From positions 43,097 through 107,096 of the IMG/VR virus record IMGVR_UViG_3300032797_000032: DNA of 64,000 nt; one strand, written 5' to 3'. The stretch is from a virus. Below the pieces are notes generated by a model. It had not been told where the DNA came from, searched no databases, and was given only the letters and a program-made list of their open reading frames with translations. The translations under genes and the position numbers were made by a program. Each line of letters begins with the position of its first letter. Within the stretch, counting starts at the first letter, position 1. Positions 34,376-43,430 of the stretch are shown in pieces.

Positions 34376-36154
34376 ATGAAAACAGGTGCACTAGACAGAT
34401 ATGTAGATAGGTTAGTAAGGAATAAAGCATCAGCTCAATGCTTAGAAACTATTGAAATGCAGAGAGCTGGTAAGTTGGTAATGAAGCAATTTAATCAGGT
34501 AGGAGCAGACCCTATACTCAATGTGGATGGAACTATAGCAGTTGATGAAACTGCTCTTGATGGAAGTCCTAACTTTAGACAGCAATGTGTAATAGATAGC
34601 TACGATAAGCTACTGTTGCATTTAGATAACAATGTTACTGATAGTGCTACTGGTAAGACAGTAACTAATAATAATGTTACTTTTGATGCGAGTATAAAGA
34701 AGTTTGGAACGCACTCTGCTGTATTTAATGGAACGAATTCTTACTTGCAGCTTGCTGATAGTGATGATTGGCGATTAGGGGGAGGATGTTTTACTATAGA
34801 TTTCTGGTATAGAATACCGACTGGTTCTATTGGGAAGTATTTTGAAGTACATCAATATGTCGATGCTAATAATTATTGGGCTTGCTATATATATTTGAAT
34901 GGAGAAGTTGGTTTTAGAGTTTTTTCTGGTGGAGTTTCTATTACTTATTTTATAACATCTGCATATACAATAGCAGCTGACACTTGGTATCATTTTGCAA
35001 TTGTGAGAGATGGAAGTAATGCATATGTTTTTATAAATGGAGTATCCCAAGTTCCTACAGTTACTAATCTGGGTATTGCTCCTGATTTTGCAGCTCCATT
35101 AAGATTGGGAGAGCACGGTAGTGGCTTGGGTTATTGGTTCAATGGCTACATAGACGAACTACGCATAGTCAAAGGAGTAGCTCGTTGGACAAGCAACTTC
35201 ACTCCACCTGCTCAACCTTATCCCTGCATAGGCTCTGTAAACTCTAAAGGCGTAGTAGCTGAAAGAGTGCCTAAGAAAGTTGGAGTAGTTGTTAAGCTAG
35301 ACCAGAACGATGCAACCGTAACTGCTTCAGTTGCTAGAGATGTTGACAATTACACAAAGCTACTTATGCACGGAGAGTGCTTTAAGGATGAGACTGGAAA
35401 GGCGGTTACTTTCTATGGCAATGCTTTGATTGACAGTTCGGTGTATAAGTTTGCTGGTGGGAGTATGAAGTTTGATACTTCGAGTTCATATTTGAGTATT
35501 CCTAATAGTTCAGATTGGTATTTGGGGGTAGGAGATTGGACAATAGATTTTTGGATTAGACTAAATAGTAATCCTCCTTCTGGAAAGGTATGGGGTATAG
35601 TTCAGCAAAGGACAAGCGATAATACTATGATTCATATAGTGTATGGAGTTCCTGCTACTACTGGGGAGATTGGATTAACTATATGGAATAGTGGCGTAGC
35701 AAGCTCAAACTGGACATCTGGGGCGGGTATGGTAATCAACACTTGGTATCACGTAGCTGTTGTTAGATATGGAAGTTACTATATTACATTTATCAATGGA
35801 GTTCAGTATTATAATGCAGTCAATTCTATGGTGTGGGGAGTTTATACTGGTAACTTAACTATAGGATATGCTCGTAATGAAACTCCTGAAGATAGATATT
35901 TAGATGGGTATCTTGATGAAGTTAGAATAAGCAAAGGCATAGCTCGTTGGACAGCCAACTTCACTCCACTAACAGCAAGATACGAGCTAGGCAACTACGT
36001 ATCTGCACCGCTTACACAGATGGGTAGCACAGGCTACTATCGTTCGGATTTAATAGATGTATCTGCACAGCCTAGCGGTCAATGTGCAGGTGCAAAGGTC
36101 AATTTCTACAGTTCAGTTGCAAAGGTTCAAGGCATTGGAGTATACTACAGATAA
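34376..36154 (+). CDS. Tail fibre / adhesin with two LamG domains
   Basis: The 592-residue protein has two LamG domains beginning at about residues 77 and 325. Both contain the KFGxHSAxFNG / KFAGGSMKFD strand, the DFWxRx segment and the YLDEVRISKGIARWT end. The N-terminus TGALDRYVDRLVRNKASAQC and the end RSDLIDVSAQPSGQCAGAKV match the ends of the two other modular LamG proteins. It is the shortest member of the set, with the same attachment parts and fewer repeats. It also shares its leader with the six-domain gene. Confidence 0.8.
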   Translation: MKTGALDRYVDRLVRNKASAQCLETIEMQRAGKLVMKQFNQVGADPILNVDGTIAVDETALDGSPNFRQQCVIDSYDKLLLHLDNNVTDSATGKTVTNNNVTFDASIKKFGTHSAVFNGTNSYLQLADSDDWRLGGGCFTIDFWYRIPTGSIGKYFEVHQYVDANNYWACYIYLNGEVGFRVFSGGVSITYFITSAYTIAADTWYHFAIVRDGSNAYVFINGVSQVPTVTNLGIAPDFAAPLRLGEHGSGLGYWFNGYIDELRIVKGVARWTSNFTPPAQPYPCIGSVNSKGVVAERVPKKVGVVVKLDQNDATVTASVARDVDNYTKLLMHGECFKDETGKAVTFYGNALIDSSVYKFAGGSMKFDTSSSYLSIPNSSDWYLGVGDWTIDFWIRLNSNPPSGKVWGIVQQRTSDNTMIHIVYGVPATTGEIGLTIWNSGVASSNWTSGAGMVINTWYHVAVVRYGSYYITFINGVQYYNAVNSMVWGVYTGNLTIGYARNETPEDRYLDGYLDEVRISKGIARWTANFTPLTARYELGNYVSAPLTQMGSTGYYRSDLIDVSAQPSGQCAGAKVNFYSSVAKVQGIGVYYR

Positions 36155-36165
36155 AAACAAGGAGG
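36151..36165 (+). promoter_or_regulatory. Translation leader motif before 36171
   Basis: The leader ATAAAAACAAGGAGG is the fourth copy of the motif found before sheath, tube and chaperone genes. It overlaps the stop codon of the preceding LamG gene. Confidence 0.45.
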
Positions 36166-36170
36166 CTTAA

Positions 36171-36713
36171 ATGACACAATCAGCAATGAAACAGAGAGTT
36201 GTAAGTCCTGATATGAGTTTGGTTTCTACACTATTGCTAGCGGAGCAGTGTGACAGCCCTAACAATGTGAATTGGAAAGTTGCAGTTGTGGCACCTATTG
36301 TTATGGACGATGCGAATAATGCTATAGCGGTTAGGGGCTTCAACGATTCAACTGAACAAGGTATTGGGTTTATGCTTATGATACCTGATTGGGCAGGTTC
36401 CATTAAGTTGAATTTTACTAGTAGGGCTAAGGTTGCACCAGGAACTGCTAAAAACGTAGTGCCTAAGCTCTATTTCAGAGGCGTTCTAGACAATGGGGCT
36501 ATTGATAGCTGGTCAACAGGATATGACCTCTCCGCTTTGGTTATGCCCACTAATCTATACTTTCAAGTTGACACGCAAACTATAGCGTTTTCAACTCTAG
36601 GTATTACAAGAAATAGAATGCATCAGTTTGAACTGACCCGTAAAGTAGCAGGTGTCTCAGACAATTTACCAAGTGATTGGTATTTGCTTTCGCTTGAAGT
36701 AATGTTTATATAA
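36171..36713 (+). CDS. Beta-rich virion protein between LamG genes
   Basis: The 180-residue soluble protein is probably a jelly-roll or beta-sandwich: strands such as GIGFMLMIPDWAGSIKLNFT and a closing WYLLSLEVMFI are visible. It carries the same strong leader as major tail genes, so it is likely made in large amounts. No family is recognised. It may be a fibre collar or a tip protein partnered with the adjacent LamG proteins. Confidence 0.5.
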   Translation: MTQSAMKQRVVSPDMSLVSTLLLAEQCDSPNNVNWKVAVVAPIVMDDANNAIAVRGFNDSTEQGIGFMLMIPDWAGSIKLNFTSRAKVAPGTAKNVVPKLYFRGVLDNGAIDSWSTGYDLSALVMPTNLYFQVDTQTIAFSTLGITRNRMHQFELTRKVAGVSDNLPSDWYLLSLEVMFI

Positions 36714-36728
36714 TTAAGGGAGGTCAAA

Positions 36729-39455
36729 ATGTCCCTAAGATTTGATAGAACGTTAAGTCAATATATGCAGGTAGGAGATATAACTACCTTCAAATGGATG
36801 CACGGTGCAGAAGACCCTAATACATTCAAATGGAGTTTTAGCTTTTGGTGTAAGGTAGTAGATATGGGCGATGTTCATCCTATACTTGACACAGGTGGAT
36901 GGGTATCGTCAGGTAAAGGTGTATATGTTAGACTAAATACAAATGGGTCAATCGTTTTGGATATAGCAAGAGGTTTTGCCTTTCCTAATGAAGTATGTGA
37001 TTTTTCAAGCAATCCTGGAGACTTTCCTTTAGATGGGGCTTGGCATAATGTTGTTATAACATACGACCAAGAAATAGCTGCGAATAATGCTAAGGTTTAC
37101 GTTGATGGAACACTAGTATTTCAATATAACAAAACAGGGCTAGCTCCTTGGACAGGAGACCCTAATACAATAATGTATTTTGGGGCAAGTGTTCCAGGAA
37201 ATCAGTATGGTAATTGCTATGTAGAAGATTACAGATTCTACAAGGACATTGTCCTATCCGCTGATGAAGTTAAGGTAATTGGTAGAGATAGGGGTCACGA
37301 TGTAATTGTAGGGGAGCAGAGAAGGGGAACTCTATACGGTAATGCACAGATAGACAACTCTGTGTATAAGTTTGGGAGTGGTTCGTTTAAGAATCCTGCT
37401 TCAGGTCTTATGCATTTTACAGATTCAGATGATTGGAGATTTAGTAATGGTAATTGGACAGTTGATTTATGGGCAAGATTTAATTCGTTGCCTATTGATA
37501 CTGCTGCAATGGATTTTGTAAGCTATTATGATTATAATACTAGCAATAGATGCTGGCACGTGAGAATATATAATGATGGAGGAAATATAAAGTTAGACAC
37601 GACTTATTCAACAACAGGGGTAGACGCTAATACCAATTTTGGGTCAGGAGTAAGTTTAAGTCTCAATACTTGGTATCACTTTGCATTTGTGAGAGATGGT
37701 AATGTATTAAGATATTTTCTTAATGGAGTAGCAGTAGGAACTGCTGTTGTAACAGCTACTTTTTATAATGCACAAAGTTGCTTACTTGTCGGTGCTATGG
37801 GAAGTCCAACTGTTAATGCTTATCCTATTGATGGCTATATTGATGAGGTAAGAATATCAAAAGGCATAGCTCGTTGGACTACCAACTTCGCACCGCCTTC
37901 AGCACCTTATCAAACTGACAGCTATACCAAACTACTTTTGCACTTTGACACTACTGAAGCATTTAAGGACGATACGGGTAAGGTATTGACCAAGGTAGGT
38001 GGAGTTATTCAAGATTATACACAAGCAGTATTCTGTGGGGCTAGCTATAGGTTTGATGGAACTACAGATTATATAACTGTTCCAGATAGTGCGGATTGGT
38101 ATTTAGGAGTAGGAGATTTTACCCTAGATATGTGGATAAAGTTGAATTCTATGGTAATCAACTCTCAGGGTATTTGGCTTATAGGACAGTGGGAATCGGG
38201 TATAAAGGATTGGTGCTTTAGATTGATTAGAGATGCTACTAACGATTATCATTTATATTTCGCCAGTGAAGATGGCTTAGGAAACAACATTGAGATAATA
38301 GGAAATTTAATAAGTCCTACACCTGCACTTAATACTTGGCACCATATAGTGCTAACTCGCAGCGGAAATACCTTTCGTTTCTTCTTTGATGGCGTAGCTG
38401 CGGGAAGTGGAACTGATTCGGACGCTATGATAGACTTAGTATCAGTTCTGTATATAGGTGCGGATAATGTAGGGGCACGTTGTTTAGATGGCTGGTTGGA
38501 TGAAATCAGAATATCAAAAGGTATAGCTCGATGGACTTCAGCCTTTACAGTTCCTACTCAACCACACGTCAAAGACGAATATACGGTATTACTACTGCAC
38601 TCGTATAGGGAAGCTCTGGACGACAGCTCTACTCAAAAAGGACTTTGGGCACGCTACAAGTTTGCAGATGGCTATGACGGAGAACCTGCGGGTAAAGACG
38701 TATTGCTTCTACATTGTGATGGCTCTGACGGGGCTAATGACTTTGTAGATAGTGCTACAGGGAAGATAGTTACCGCTGTAGGTAATGCCAAAATGATTCA
38801 AGGTATTAACAAGTTTGGGTTAAGCTCTGCTAAGTTTAATGGTAGTAATGATTATTTAAGTTTAGCAGATAGTGCCGATTGGTATTTTACTGGAGACTTT
38901 ACAATTGACTTATTTGTAAGGTTTAGAGCATTTCCTGCTAACAACTATGATGCTGCGATATTTTGGCAGAAACAAGATAATAGCAATGGTCAATACTTTG
39001 CTTTGTTCAATAATGGAGGAACTCCTAGATGGGATTTTTGGCAGAATGTAGGAGGCGTAGCTGTTATATTTATGCAAATATCTGATGCATCTCTAGCTTT
39101 GAATACTTGGTATCACATAGCATTTGTAAGATACGGAAACATATACCGAGTTTTTAGAGATGGAGTAAAACTAGGGTCAGACTATACTAATGCAACTGCA
39201 TCTGTAGATTTTGTTGGGGGAATTACTATTGGTGGAGATGTTGACCTTACATATCCATTAAGCGGTTACATAGATGAGTATAGAGTTACCAAAGGAGCAG
39301 CAAGGTGGACAGGTAACTTTACTCCACCGCATCAAGCATACTTTACAGAAATAGCAGAGACATCAGGAAGAGGATTAAACACTTTTGTAAGCTCTGCGAG
39401 TGCTCCTAGGTTTAGAAGTGGAGAACTCTCAATGAAAAGAAGATATAGGAGGTAA
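36729..39455 (+). CDS. Tail fibre / adhesin with four LamG-type domains
   Basis: The 908-residue protein starts directly with a LamG-type domain (LRFDRTLSQYMQVGDITTF, then FSFWCKVVDMGDVHPILDTG). Three more domains follow, starting at about residues 199, 400 and 657. It lacks the N-terminal and C-terminal attachment modules that the three other LamG proteins share; its end is basic (RFRSGELSMKRRYRR). It may therefore attach differently or act as a distal segment. AGGGAGG precedes the ATG. Confidence 0.78.
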   Translation: MSLRFDRTLSQYMQVGDITTFKWMHGAEDPNTFKWSFSFWCKVVDMGDVHPILDTGGWVSSGKGVYVRLNTNGSIVLDIARGFAFPNEVCDFSSNPGDFPLDGAWHNVVITYDQEIAANNAKVYVDGTLVFQYNKTGLAPWTGDPNTIMYFGASVPGNQYGNCYVEDYRFYKDIVLSADEVKVIGRDRGHDVIVGEQRRGTLYGNAQIDNSVYKFGSGSFKNPASGLMHFTDSDDWRFSNGNWTVDLWARFNSLPIDTAAMDFVSYYDYNTSNRCWHVRIYNDGGNIKLDTTYSTTGVDANTNFGSGVSLSLNTWYHFAFVRDGNVLRYFLNGVAVGTAVVTATFYNAQSCLLVGAMGSPTVNAYPIDGYIDEVRISKGIARWTTNFAPPSAPYQTDSYTKLLLHFDTTEAFKDDTGKVLTKVGGVIQDYTQAVFCGASYRFDGTTDYITVPDSADWYLGVGDFTLDMWIKLNSMVINSQGIWLIGQWESGIKDWCFRLIRDATNDYHLYFASEDGLGNNIEIIGNLISPTPALNTWHHIVLTRSGNTFRFFFDGVAAGSGTDSDAMIDLVSVLYIGADNVGARCLDGWLDEIRISKGIARWTSAFTVPTQPHVKDEYTVLLLHSYREALDDSSTQKGLWARYKFADGYDGEPAGKDVLLLHCDGSDGANDFVDSATGKIVTAVGNAKMIQGINKFGLSSAKFNGSNDYLSLADSADWYFTGDFTIDLFVRFRAFPANNYDAAIFWQKQDNSNGQYFALFNNGGTPRWDFWQNVGGVAVIFMQISDASLALNTWYHIAFVRYGNIYRVFRDGVKLGSDYTNATASVDFVGGITIGGDVDLTYPLSGYIDEYRVTKGAARWTGNFTPPHQAYFTEIAETSGRGLNTFVSSASAPRFRSGELSMKRRYRR

Positions 39456-39457
39456 TA

Positions 39458-39615
39458 ATGCCTCATAAAGGCAATATACCTTGGATTCTGGTAAGCGAAG
39501 AAATAAACATTTTGCTAAATACGGTTATTCTATGTTAATAGTGAGAGAGAAAGAGTTGAAAGATATTTCTAGTTTGGAGAAAAAGATACTAGAATTCAAT
39601 AAAAAGGAGTCTTAA
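39458..39615 (+). pseudogene. Decayed homing endonuclease remnant
   Basis: Two frames together spell the ends of a Vsr-like homing endonuclease with the middle missing. From ATG 39458 the first frame gives MPHKGNIPWI, like the HKGxIPWNKGK DNA-binding motif. The -1 frame from about 39487 gives SGKRRNKHFAKYGYSMLIVR and then EKELKDISSLEKKILEFNKK, like the final GYxxLxIWExELKD-KIxxF block of such enzymes. The catalytic domain is absent and the frame is broken, so it cannot be active. The intact 17032 enzyme has the same C-terminal element (GYKVIFVWEDE). Confidence 0.6.
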
Positions 39616-39616
39616 T

Positions 39617-40357
39617 ATGGGAAGTATAAATTATGGTTCACAAACCGTGTCGGTAGCTTTTTTTGCCGCAGCTGATGCCAAAGTAGTCAACAAACGGCAT
39701 TTAAGTATTAGGGCTAGAGGTCTTTACTCTGGGGGCTACTTAACAAAGGTCAGCGATGTCTTGGTTACTCTGTCTCCTTTAGTTGTAGAGATTGGGGATG
39801 ACGACCATCAAGTTCGAGTAGCTACAGCTAATCCAATTTCAATAATAGTAGGGGTTGCAACTCCCTATATTGTTCTTCGTTGGGGTTATGCAGAGACACC
39901 TACCAACTATATGGACGTATTGGCTTTAGGAATAGGGTCTATTGTAGCAAACGACATAATTTTGGGTAAGTGCACATTTGCAGGTTCAACTCTAACAAGT
40001 TTTGACTATTTGGAAAGAGCAAACCCTGATGTATTTGACCTCTTTCTAAAAGTTGAACCTACTATTCCAGCCTCTATGTATACTCGTATTAGGGCAGGTA
40101 GAGTAAATTATGGAGTTAGAAACTATGATGTTCAAGACCAATTAAGTCCTGTATTTACTTTGCCTACTGTAGACCCTAGAATAGATGTAGTCTATGTTGA
40201 CTCTGATGGGCTAGTTAAGGTAATGAGTGGGTCTGAGGGTGCTCCTCCTTTAGCTCCTAACTACAATAACAAAAAGGTGTTAGCGGAGATAACGCTTCAG
40301 ACAGCTTCTACAGAGATTACAGCAGCTATGATAAAGGACGTTAGGAGTCCTTTCTAA
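39617..40357 (+). CDS. Tail fibre / baseplate-associated structural protein
   Basis: The 246-residue protein is beta-rich. Its last 80 residues carry DPRIDVVYVDSDGLVKVMSG, then PPLAPNYNNKKVLAEITL and a T-x-I-x-x-x-x-IKDVR end. I know this arrangement from phage structural proteins that connect fibres or decorate baseplates. AAAGGAG precedes the ATG and it is coupled by TAATG to the methyltransferase gene. The exact place in the virion is unknown. Confidence 0.55.
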   Translation: MGSINYGSQTVSVAFFAAADAKVVNKRHLSIRARGLYSGGYLTKVSDVLVTLSPLVVEIGDDDHQVRVATANPISIIVGVATPYIVLRWGYAETPTNYMDVLALGIGSIVANDIILGKCTFAGSTLTSFDYLERANPDVFDLFLKVEPTIPASMYTRIRAGRVNYGVRNYDVQDQLSPVFTLPTVDPRIDVVYVDSDGLVKVMSGSEGAPPLAPNYNNKKVLAEITLQTASTEITAAMIKDVRSPF

Positions 40358-40896
40358 TGCTTATGACTACTGACTATCCTTTATTGATTAAGCTAAAGGC
40401 AGGGCTTCCTAAGGCAGGGGTTTGGTGGCATTGGACTGCTTTGAATCAAGAGCCGATTTTCAGATATTTCTTAGAAAAGGCAAAGCCTAAGATTGCATTA
40501 GAAATAGGAACTTTTCAAGGGCTTACAGCAGCTCTCCTAGCCGAGTATGCTCAAGAGGTTTATACTATAGATGTAGTTCCATATCCAGCTCAAGAGCAAA
40601 TTTGGCAATTCTGTGGTTGTAGGGATAAGGTTAAGAACTTCGTTTGTAAGTCTACTAAGAAAAAGGCAGAGCTTATCAAAAGCATACCTTTTGACTTTGC
40701 CTATATTGATGGTTCGCATCTTATGGAGAATATTAAAGTAGATTATGACTTTACACAACATTGTAAGCATTTGTTGTTTCACGATTATTGGCAGAACTCT
40801 GAGGATTGGCAGGACGTTAAGGAATTCGTAGATGGTTTGAAATTGCCTATTGAGGTAAAAGTTCCTTTTGCCTACTATGATGGGAGAATAAAATGA
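40357..40896 (+). CDS. Class I SAM-dependent methyltransferase
   Basis: This 179-residue protein has a Rossmann-type SAM-binding motif I ALEIGTFQGLTAALLA at about residues 48-63, an acidic end of strand 2 (VYTIDVVPYP), and the IPFDFAYIDGSHLMENIKVD segment of the Methyltransf_24 type near residue 110. That type often acts on sugars or small molecules. It begins a run of coupled enzyme genes (40357, 40893, 41602) that are plausible glycan-modifying enzymes. The substrate is not visible. Confidence 0.75.
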   Translation: MLMTTDYPLLIKLKAGLPKAGVWWHWTALNQEPIFRYFLEKAKPKIALEIGTFQGLTAALLAEYAQEVYTIDVVPYPAQEQIWQFCGCRDKVKNFVCKSTKKKAELIKSIPFDFAYIDGSHLMENIKVDYDFTQHCKHLLFHDYWQNSEDWQDVKEFVDGLKLPIEVKVPFAYYDGRIK

Positions 40897-41618
40897 AATT
40901 TCATATAGTTGTTCCAACTCTCAAACGACCAGCTAAATTAGAAAGATTCTTTAACAGTTTGATAAGTCAACAACTTGACGAAACTTGGTTAGCAGAGAAT
41001 CCCACAACTGTAGGGTTACACGTATACTTTGACAACAATGATAAGGACTCTTACGATTACTTCAAAGACAAGTTTGGTAGCTACTTTCTAACAAAATACA
41101 TTTTATTAGAAGACCAAAACAGGGCATTTGGCATTTGGAACAAATATCTCAAAACAATGGATGTTGACGCTATGTTCTATGTTTGTGATGATATAGAATT
41201 TAAGCCCGATTGCCTTATTACTTGCTTAAAGGAGTTTACTACTAGGTTTCCAGATACTGATGGGTTGATGGGATTAAATCAAGAGAACATATCTTCAGAC
41301 AAAGATGGTTTTTCTAGAAATGCTATGGGTATCATAGGAAGAAAGTTTGCGGAGAGATACCCTGACCGCCAATGTTTCTGTCCTGATTATATCAGCTTTC
41401 ACGCAGATGCAGAACTTGGAAACTTTGCTAGAAGCTTAGGTAAGTTTCATTTTGCTGCAAATGCTAATATAATTCACTATCATCCTGTATATCATAAAGA
41501 CCAATTGGATGAAACTCATAGCGTAGTGCGTCAAATGAAGGATGTAGATAGGGAGATGTGGAACCTGCGTAAAAAACGCAATTTGCTATGGGGGCAGTCC
41601 TTTGATACCGTTAGATAA
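40893..41618 (+). CDS. Glycosyltransferase-like protein (GT-A fold)
   Basis: The 241-residue protein starts with FHIVVPTLKRPAKLERFFNS, the first strand and helix of family 2 type glycosyltransferases. It has a D-D-I-E motif at AMFYVCDDIEFKPDCLI (about residues 86-102), which can bind the metal and sugar nucleotide. It ends with His-rich HYHPVYHKD. It overlaps the methyltransferase by ATGA. It probably adds a sugar to a virion or host surface target. Confidence 0.65.
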   Translation: MKFHIVVPTLKRPAKLERFFNSLISQQLDETWLAENPTTVGLHVYFDNNDKDSYDYFKDKFGSYFLTKYILLEDQNRAFGIWNKYLKTMDVDAMFYVCDDIEFKPDCLITCLKEFTTRFPDTDGLMGLNQENISSDKDGFSRNAMGIIGRKFAERYPDRQCFCPDYISFHADAELGNFARSLGKFHFAANANIIHYHPVYHKDQLDETHSVVRQMKDVDREMWNLRKKRNLLWGQSFDTVR

Positions 41619-42498
41619 TCTTATGGGATACACACTACAAATGGCAAGACAAAATAAATCAACTCTTGACAATCCACCTTTGACTGAAATGGTAATGACC
41701 AAAACTAGGGAGAGGCGTTTGTCTAAGGCTGGAGACAAGTTCCCTGTCAAGTTTATGAATATCAATGCTCCACCTATAGCATACAATGTCTATACTAACT
41801 TAGAGGCTCTGTATAACAATTACTATAGAAAGATTGTGCAGGTTTTACCTAATGGAGCTTGGAAAGGTAAGAGATGCTTCATTCTAGGAGGTGGGGAGAG
41901 CCTTAAAGGATTCAACTTTAATAGATTAGATGGCGAGTTAACCATAGGTATCAATAGAGTATTTGAAGCTTACTACCCTACAGTTTTGTATTCTATGGAT
42001 ATCAGATTTTACTCTTGGGTAGTAGATTATCACTTAGACAAGTTTTCTGGAACAAAAGTAGCAGAACAATACAAAAACTATAGGGGTATAAAGGCTTTTC
42101 TTTGCCCCTTGAATCCTTTTGACTTTAAGGATGATGACGTCTACTTAGTGAGAAGAACCTTGGAAGAATGTGTGAGCTATGACTTGAATGAAGGAGTATA
42201 TGGAGGCAACAATTCGGGATTTGGTGCTCTAATGTTAGCAATTGCACTTAGAGCTAATCCGATTTATTTGTTGGGTTATGATTGTAAGATGATTAAGCAC
42301 TCACATTGGCATAATGGTTATCCTGGTCAAATAGATACTGTTCTTGCCAATAAGCTCAAATCATATAAGGAGCTGTTAGAGAAATTTGCACACTTGATAA
42401 AAGGAGATACGGATATTGTTAATCTTAACCCTGATAGTGCCGTGACTTGTTTTCCATTTGACACAATAGACAACGTGATAACAAAAAAGGAGGTTTAG
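41602..42498 (+). CDS. MptE/DUF115-like glycosyltransferase-type protein
   Basis: The start is uncertain: TTG 41602 has GGGGG seven bases upstream, while ATG 41623 has no clear ribosome binding site. The body has KRCFILGGGESLKGFNF at about residues 88-104, then LTIGINRVFEAYYPTVLYSM, and later YGGNNSGFGALMLAIALRA with PIYLLGYDCK. This is the pattern of DUF115 / 6-hydroxymethylpterin diphosphokinase MptE-like proteins and related sialyltransferase-fold enzymes that occur in phages and glycan clusters. It overlaps the previous gene by 17 bases. Confidence 0.65.
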   Translation: MIPLDNLMGYTLQMARQNKSTLDNPPLTEMVMTKTRERRLSKAGDKFPVKFMNINAPPIAYNVYTNLEALYNNYYRKIVQVLPNGAWKGKRCFILGGGESLKGFNFNRLDGELTIGINRVFEAYYPTVLYSMDIRFYSWVVDYHLDKFSGTKVAEQYKNYRGIKAFLCPLNPFDFKDDDVYLVRRTLEECVSYDLNEGVYGGNNSGFGALMLAIALRANPIYLLGYDCKMIKHSHWHNGYPGQIDTVLANKLKSYKELLEKFAHLIKGDTDIVNLNPDSAVTCFPFDTIDNVITKKEV

Positions 42499-42500
42499 CG

Positions 42501-42740
42501 ATGCCTAGTAATGCTGTTACAATGTATGACCCAGTAGTGGACGCCTTTAGAGAAATTTCAAGGACAAATGCGGAGATATTTATTGCTTCGGCAGCAGATG
42601 TTGAAGCTAAGTTGACTGCAAACCCCAGTCTTCAGATTATTTCTATGTTTGACCCTGCGATTAATGCTTACAGGGAAATAGGACGGGCTAGGGCTTTGCA
42701 GTATGTAAACTCTGCAAAGGATGTGCAAAAACTGCTATGA
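42501..42740 (+). CDS. Small protein with internal duplication
   Basis: The 79-residue product consists of two similar halves of about 34 residues: VTMYDPVVDAFREISRTNAE with a following SAADVEAKL, and ISMFDPAINAYREIGRARAL with a following SAKDVQKLL. Each half carries M-[YF]-DP-x-x-[DN]-A-[FY]-REI. The motif is likely a small beta-helix unit used twice. AAGGAGG precedes the ATG. It may be a connector or decoration in the fibre region. Confidence 0.55.
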   Translation: MPSNAVTMYDPVVDAFREISRTNAEIFIASAADVEAKLTANPSLQIISMFDPAINAYREIGRARALQYVNSAKDVQKLL

Positions 42741-42898
42741 AATTCGAAGAAGGTGTAGAAGTTAAGGTAAAGAAGTCTTTGGGAGAAGCGGGAACTTCCT
42801 TAGACAAAGTAATTGAAAACCCGCTGTTGAGGTTCTTCAGGAAACTACAAAAGGAGGATGTAAATGAAAAGCGTTTTGGAGTGTCTAAAAGAAGGTAG
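42737..42898 (+). CDS. Small basic protein (53 residues)
   Basis: It starts at an ATGA overlap with the preceding gene and runs past the start of the next gene by 35 bases in another frame. The product is charged, MKFEEGVEVKVKKSLGEAGT at the start and RFGVSKRR at the end. The AAAGGAGG of the next gene lies inside it. No family is recognised. Coupling supports it, but the long overlap leaves doubt. Confidence 0.45.
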   Translation: MKFEEGVEVKVKKSLGEAGTSLDKVIENPLLRFFRKLQKEDVNEKRFGVSKRR

Positions 42899-43373
42899 AG
42901 TAGAATGGGGTATTAGGAAGTTTGCTAGCGAAGCAGATTTCAAAGCTGGCAAGGTTTTGGAAGAGTCAAAGTTCGAAGGCAATATTATGTTGAACGAAGG
43001 TATCAATGAGCTGTGGACTTTGGTTTGTTCAGGCTCTGGAACCAAGTTCGACAATAGTAATGCTTATTTAGGTGTTGGTGATGACAGCACAGCAGAGGCA
43101 GCAACCCAAACAGGGTTGAACCCGTCAGGTGCATCTGGTTTGAATGAGCTCTATAAGGCTATGGATGGTAGTTATCCTACCTATGGAACTGCACAGAAAG
43201 CAACTTGGCGAGCAACATTTGCTGCTGGTGATGCAAACTTCGCTTGGCAGGAATTTACGGTTGCTAACGGTTCGAGCGGTGCAGCAAAGAACCTTAACCG
43301 TAAGGTATCTAACCAGGGAACAAAGACAGTAGGTCAGGTATGGGAATTAACGCTTCAGATTACCTTGAGCTAA
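42864..43373 (+). CDS. Tail-fibre-associated structural protein
   Basis: The 169-residue protein has VEWGIRKFASEADFKAG near its start, then EGNIMLNEGINELWTLVCSG, and a beta-rich body ending GQVWELTLQITLS. Proteins with the NxxLNEGI element occur in many phages as minor tail or fibre proteins. Some features parallel the 22513 protein. AAAGGAGG precedes the ATG by seven bases. A hairpin lies just after its stop. Confidence 0.6.
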   Translation: MKSVLECLKEGRVEWGIRKFASEADFKAGKVLEESKFEGNIMLNEGINELWTLVCSGSGTKFDNSNAYLGVGDDSTAEAATQTGLNPSGASGLNELYKAMDGSYPTYGTAQKATWRATFAAGDANFAWQEFTVANGSSGAAKNLNRKVSNQGTKTVGQVWELTLQITLS

Positions 43374-43390
43374 GGTCTATAGGAGGCTTT

Positions 43391-43414
43391 GCGGGTTGAG
43401 CCTTATCAACCCGC
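43391..43414 (+). terminator. Perfect 9-bp hairpin upstream of the repeat-protein gene
   Basis: GCGGGTTGA (43391-43399) pairs with TCAACCCGC (43406-43414) around GCCTTA. It lies just after an AGGAGG and before ATG 43431. It may end transcription from the preceding gene or control access to the repeat gene. No T tract follows. Confidence 0.45.
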
Positions 43415-43430
43415 AACACTTAACAAGGCT

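Noticed and set aside
26282-39455. LamG genes as bacterial surface proteins in a prophage host region
   Set aside because: They have no signal peptides or anchors, share virion-type attachment ends and lie within the tail gene cluster.
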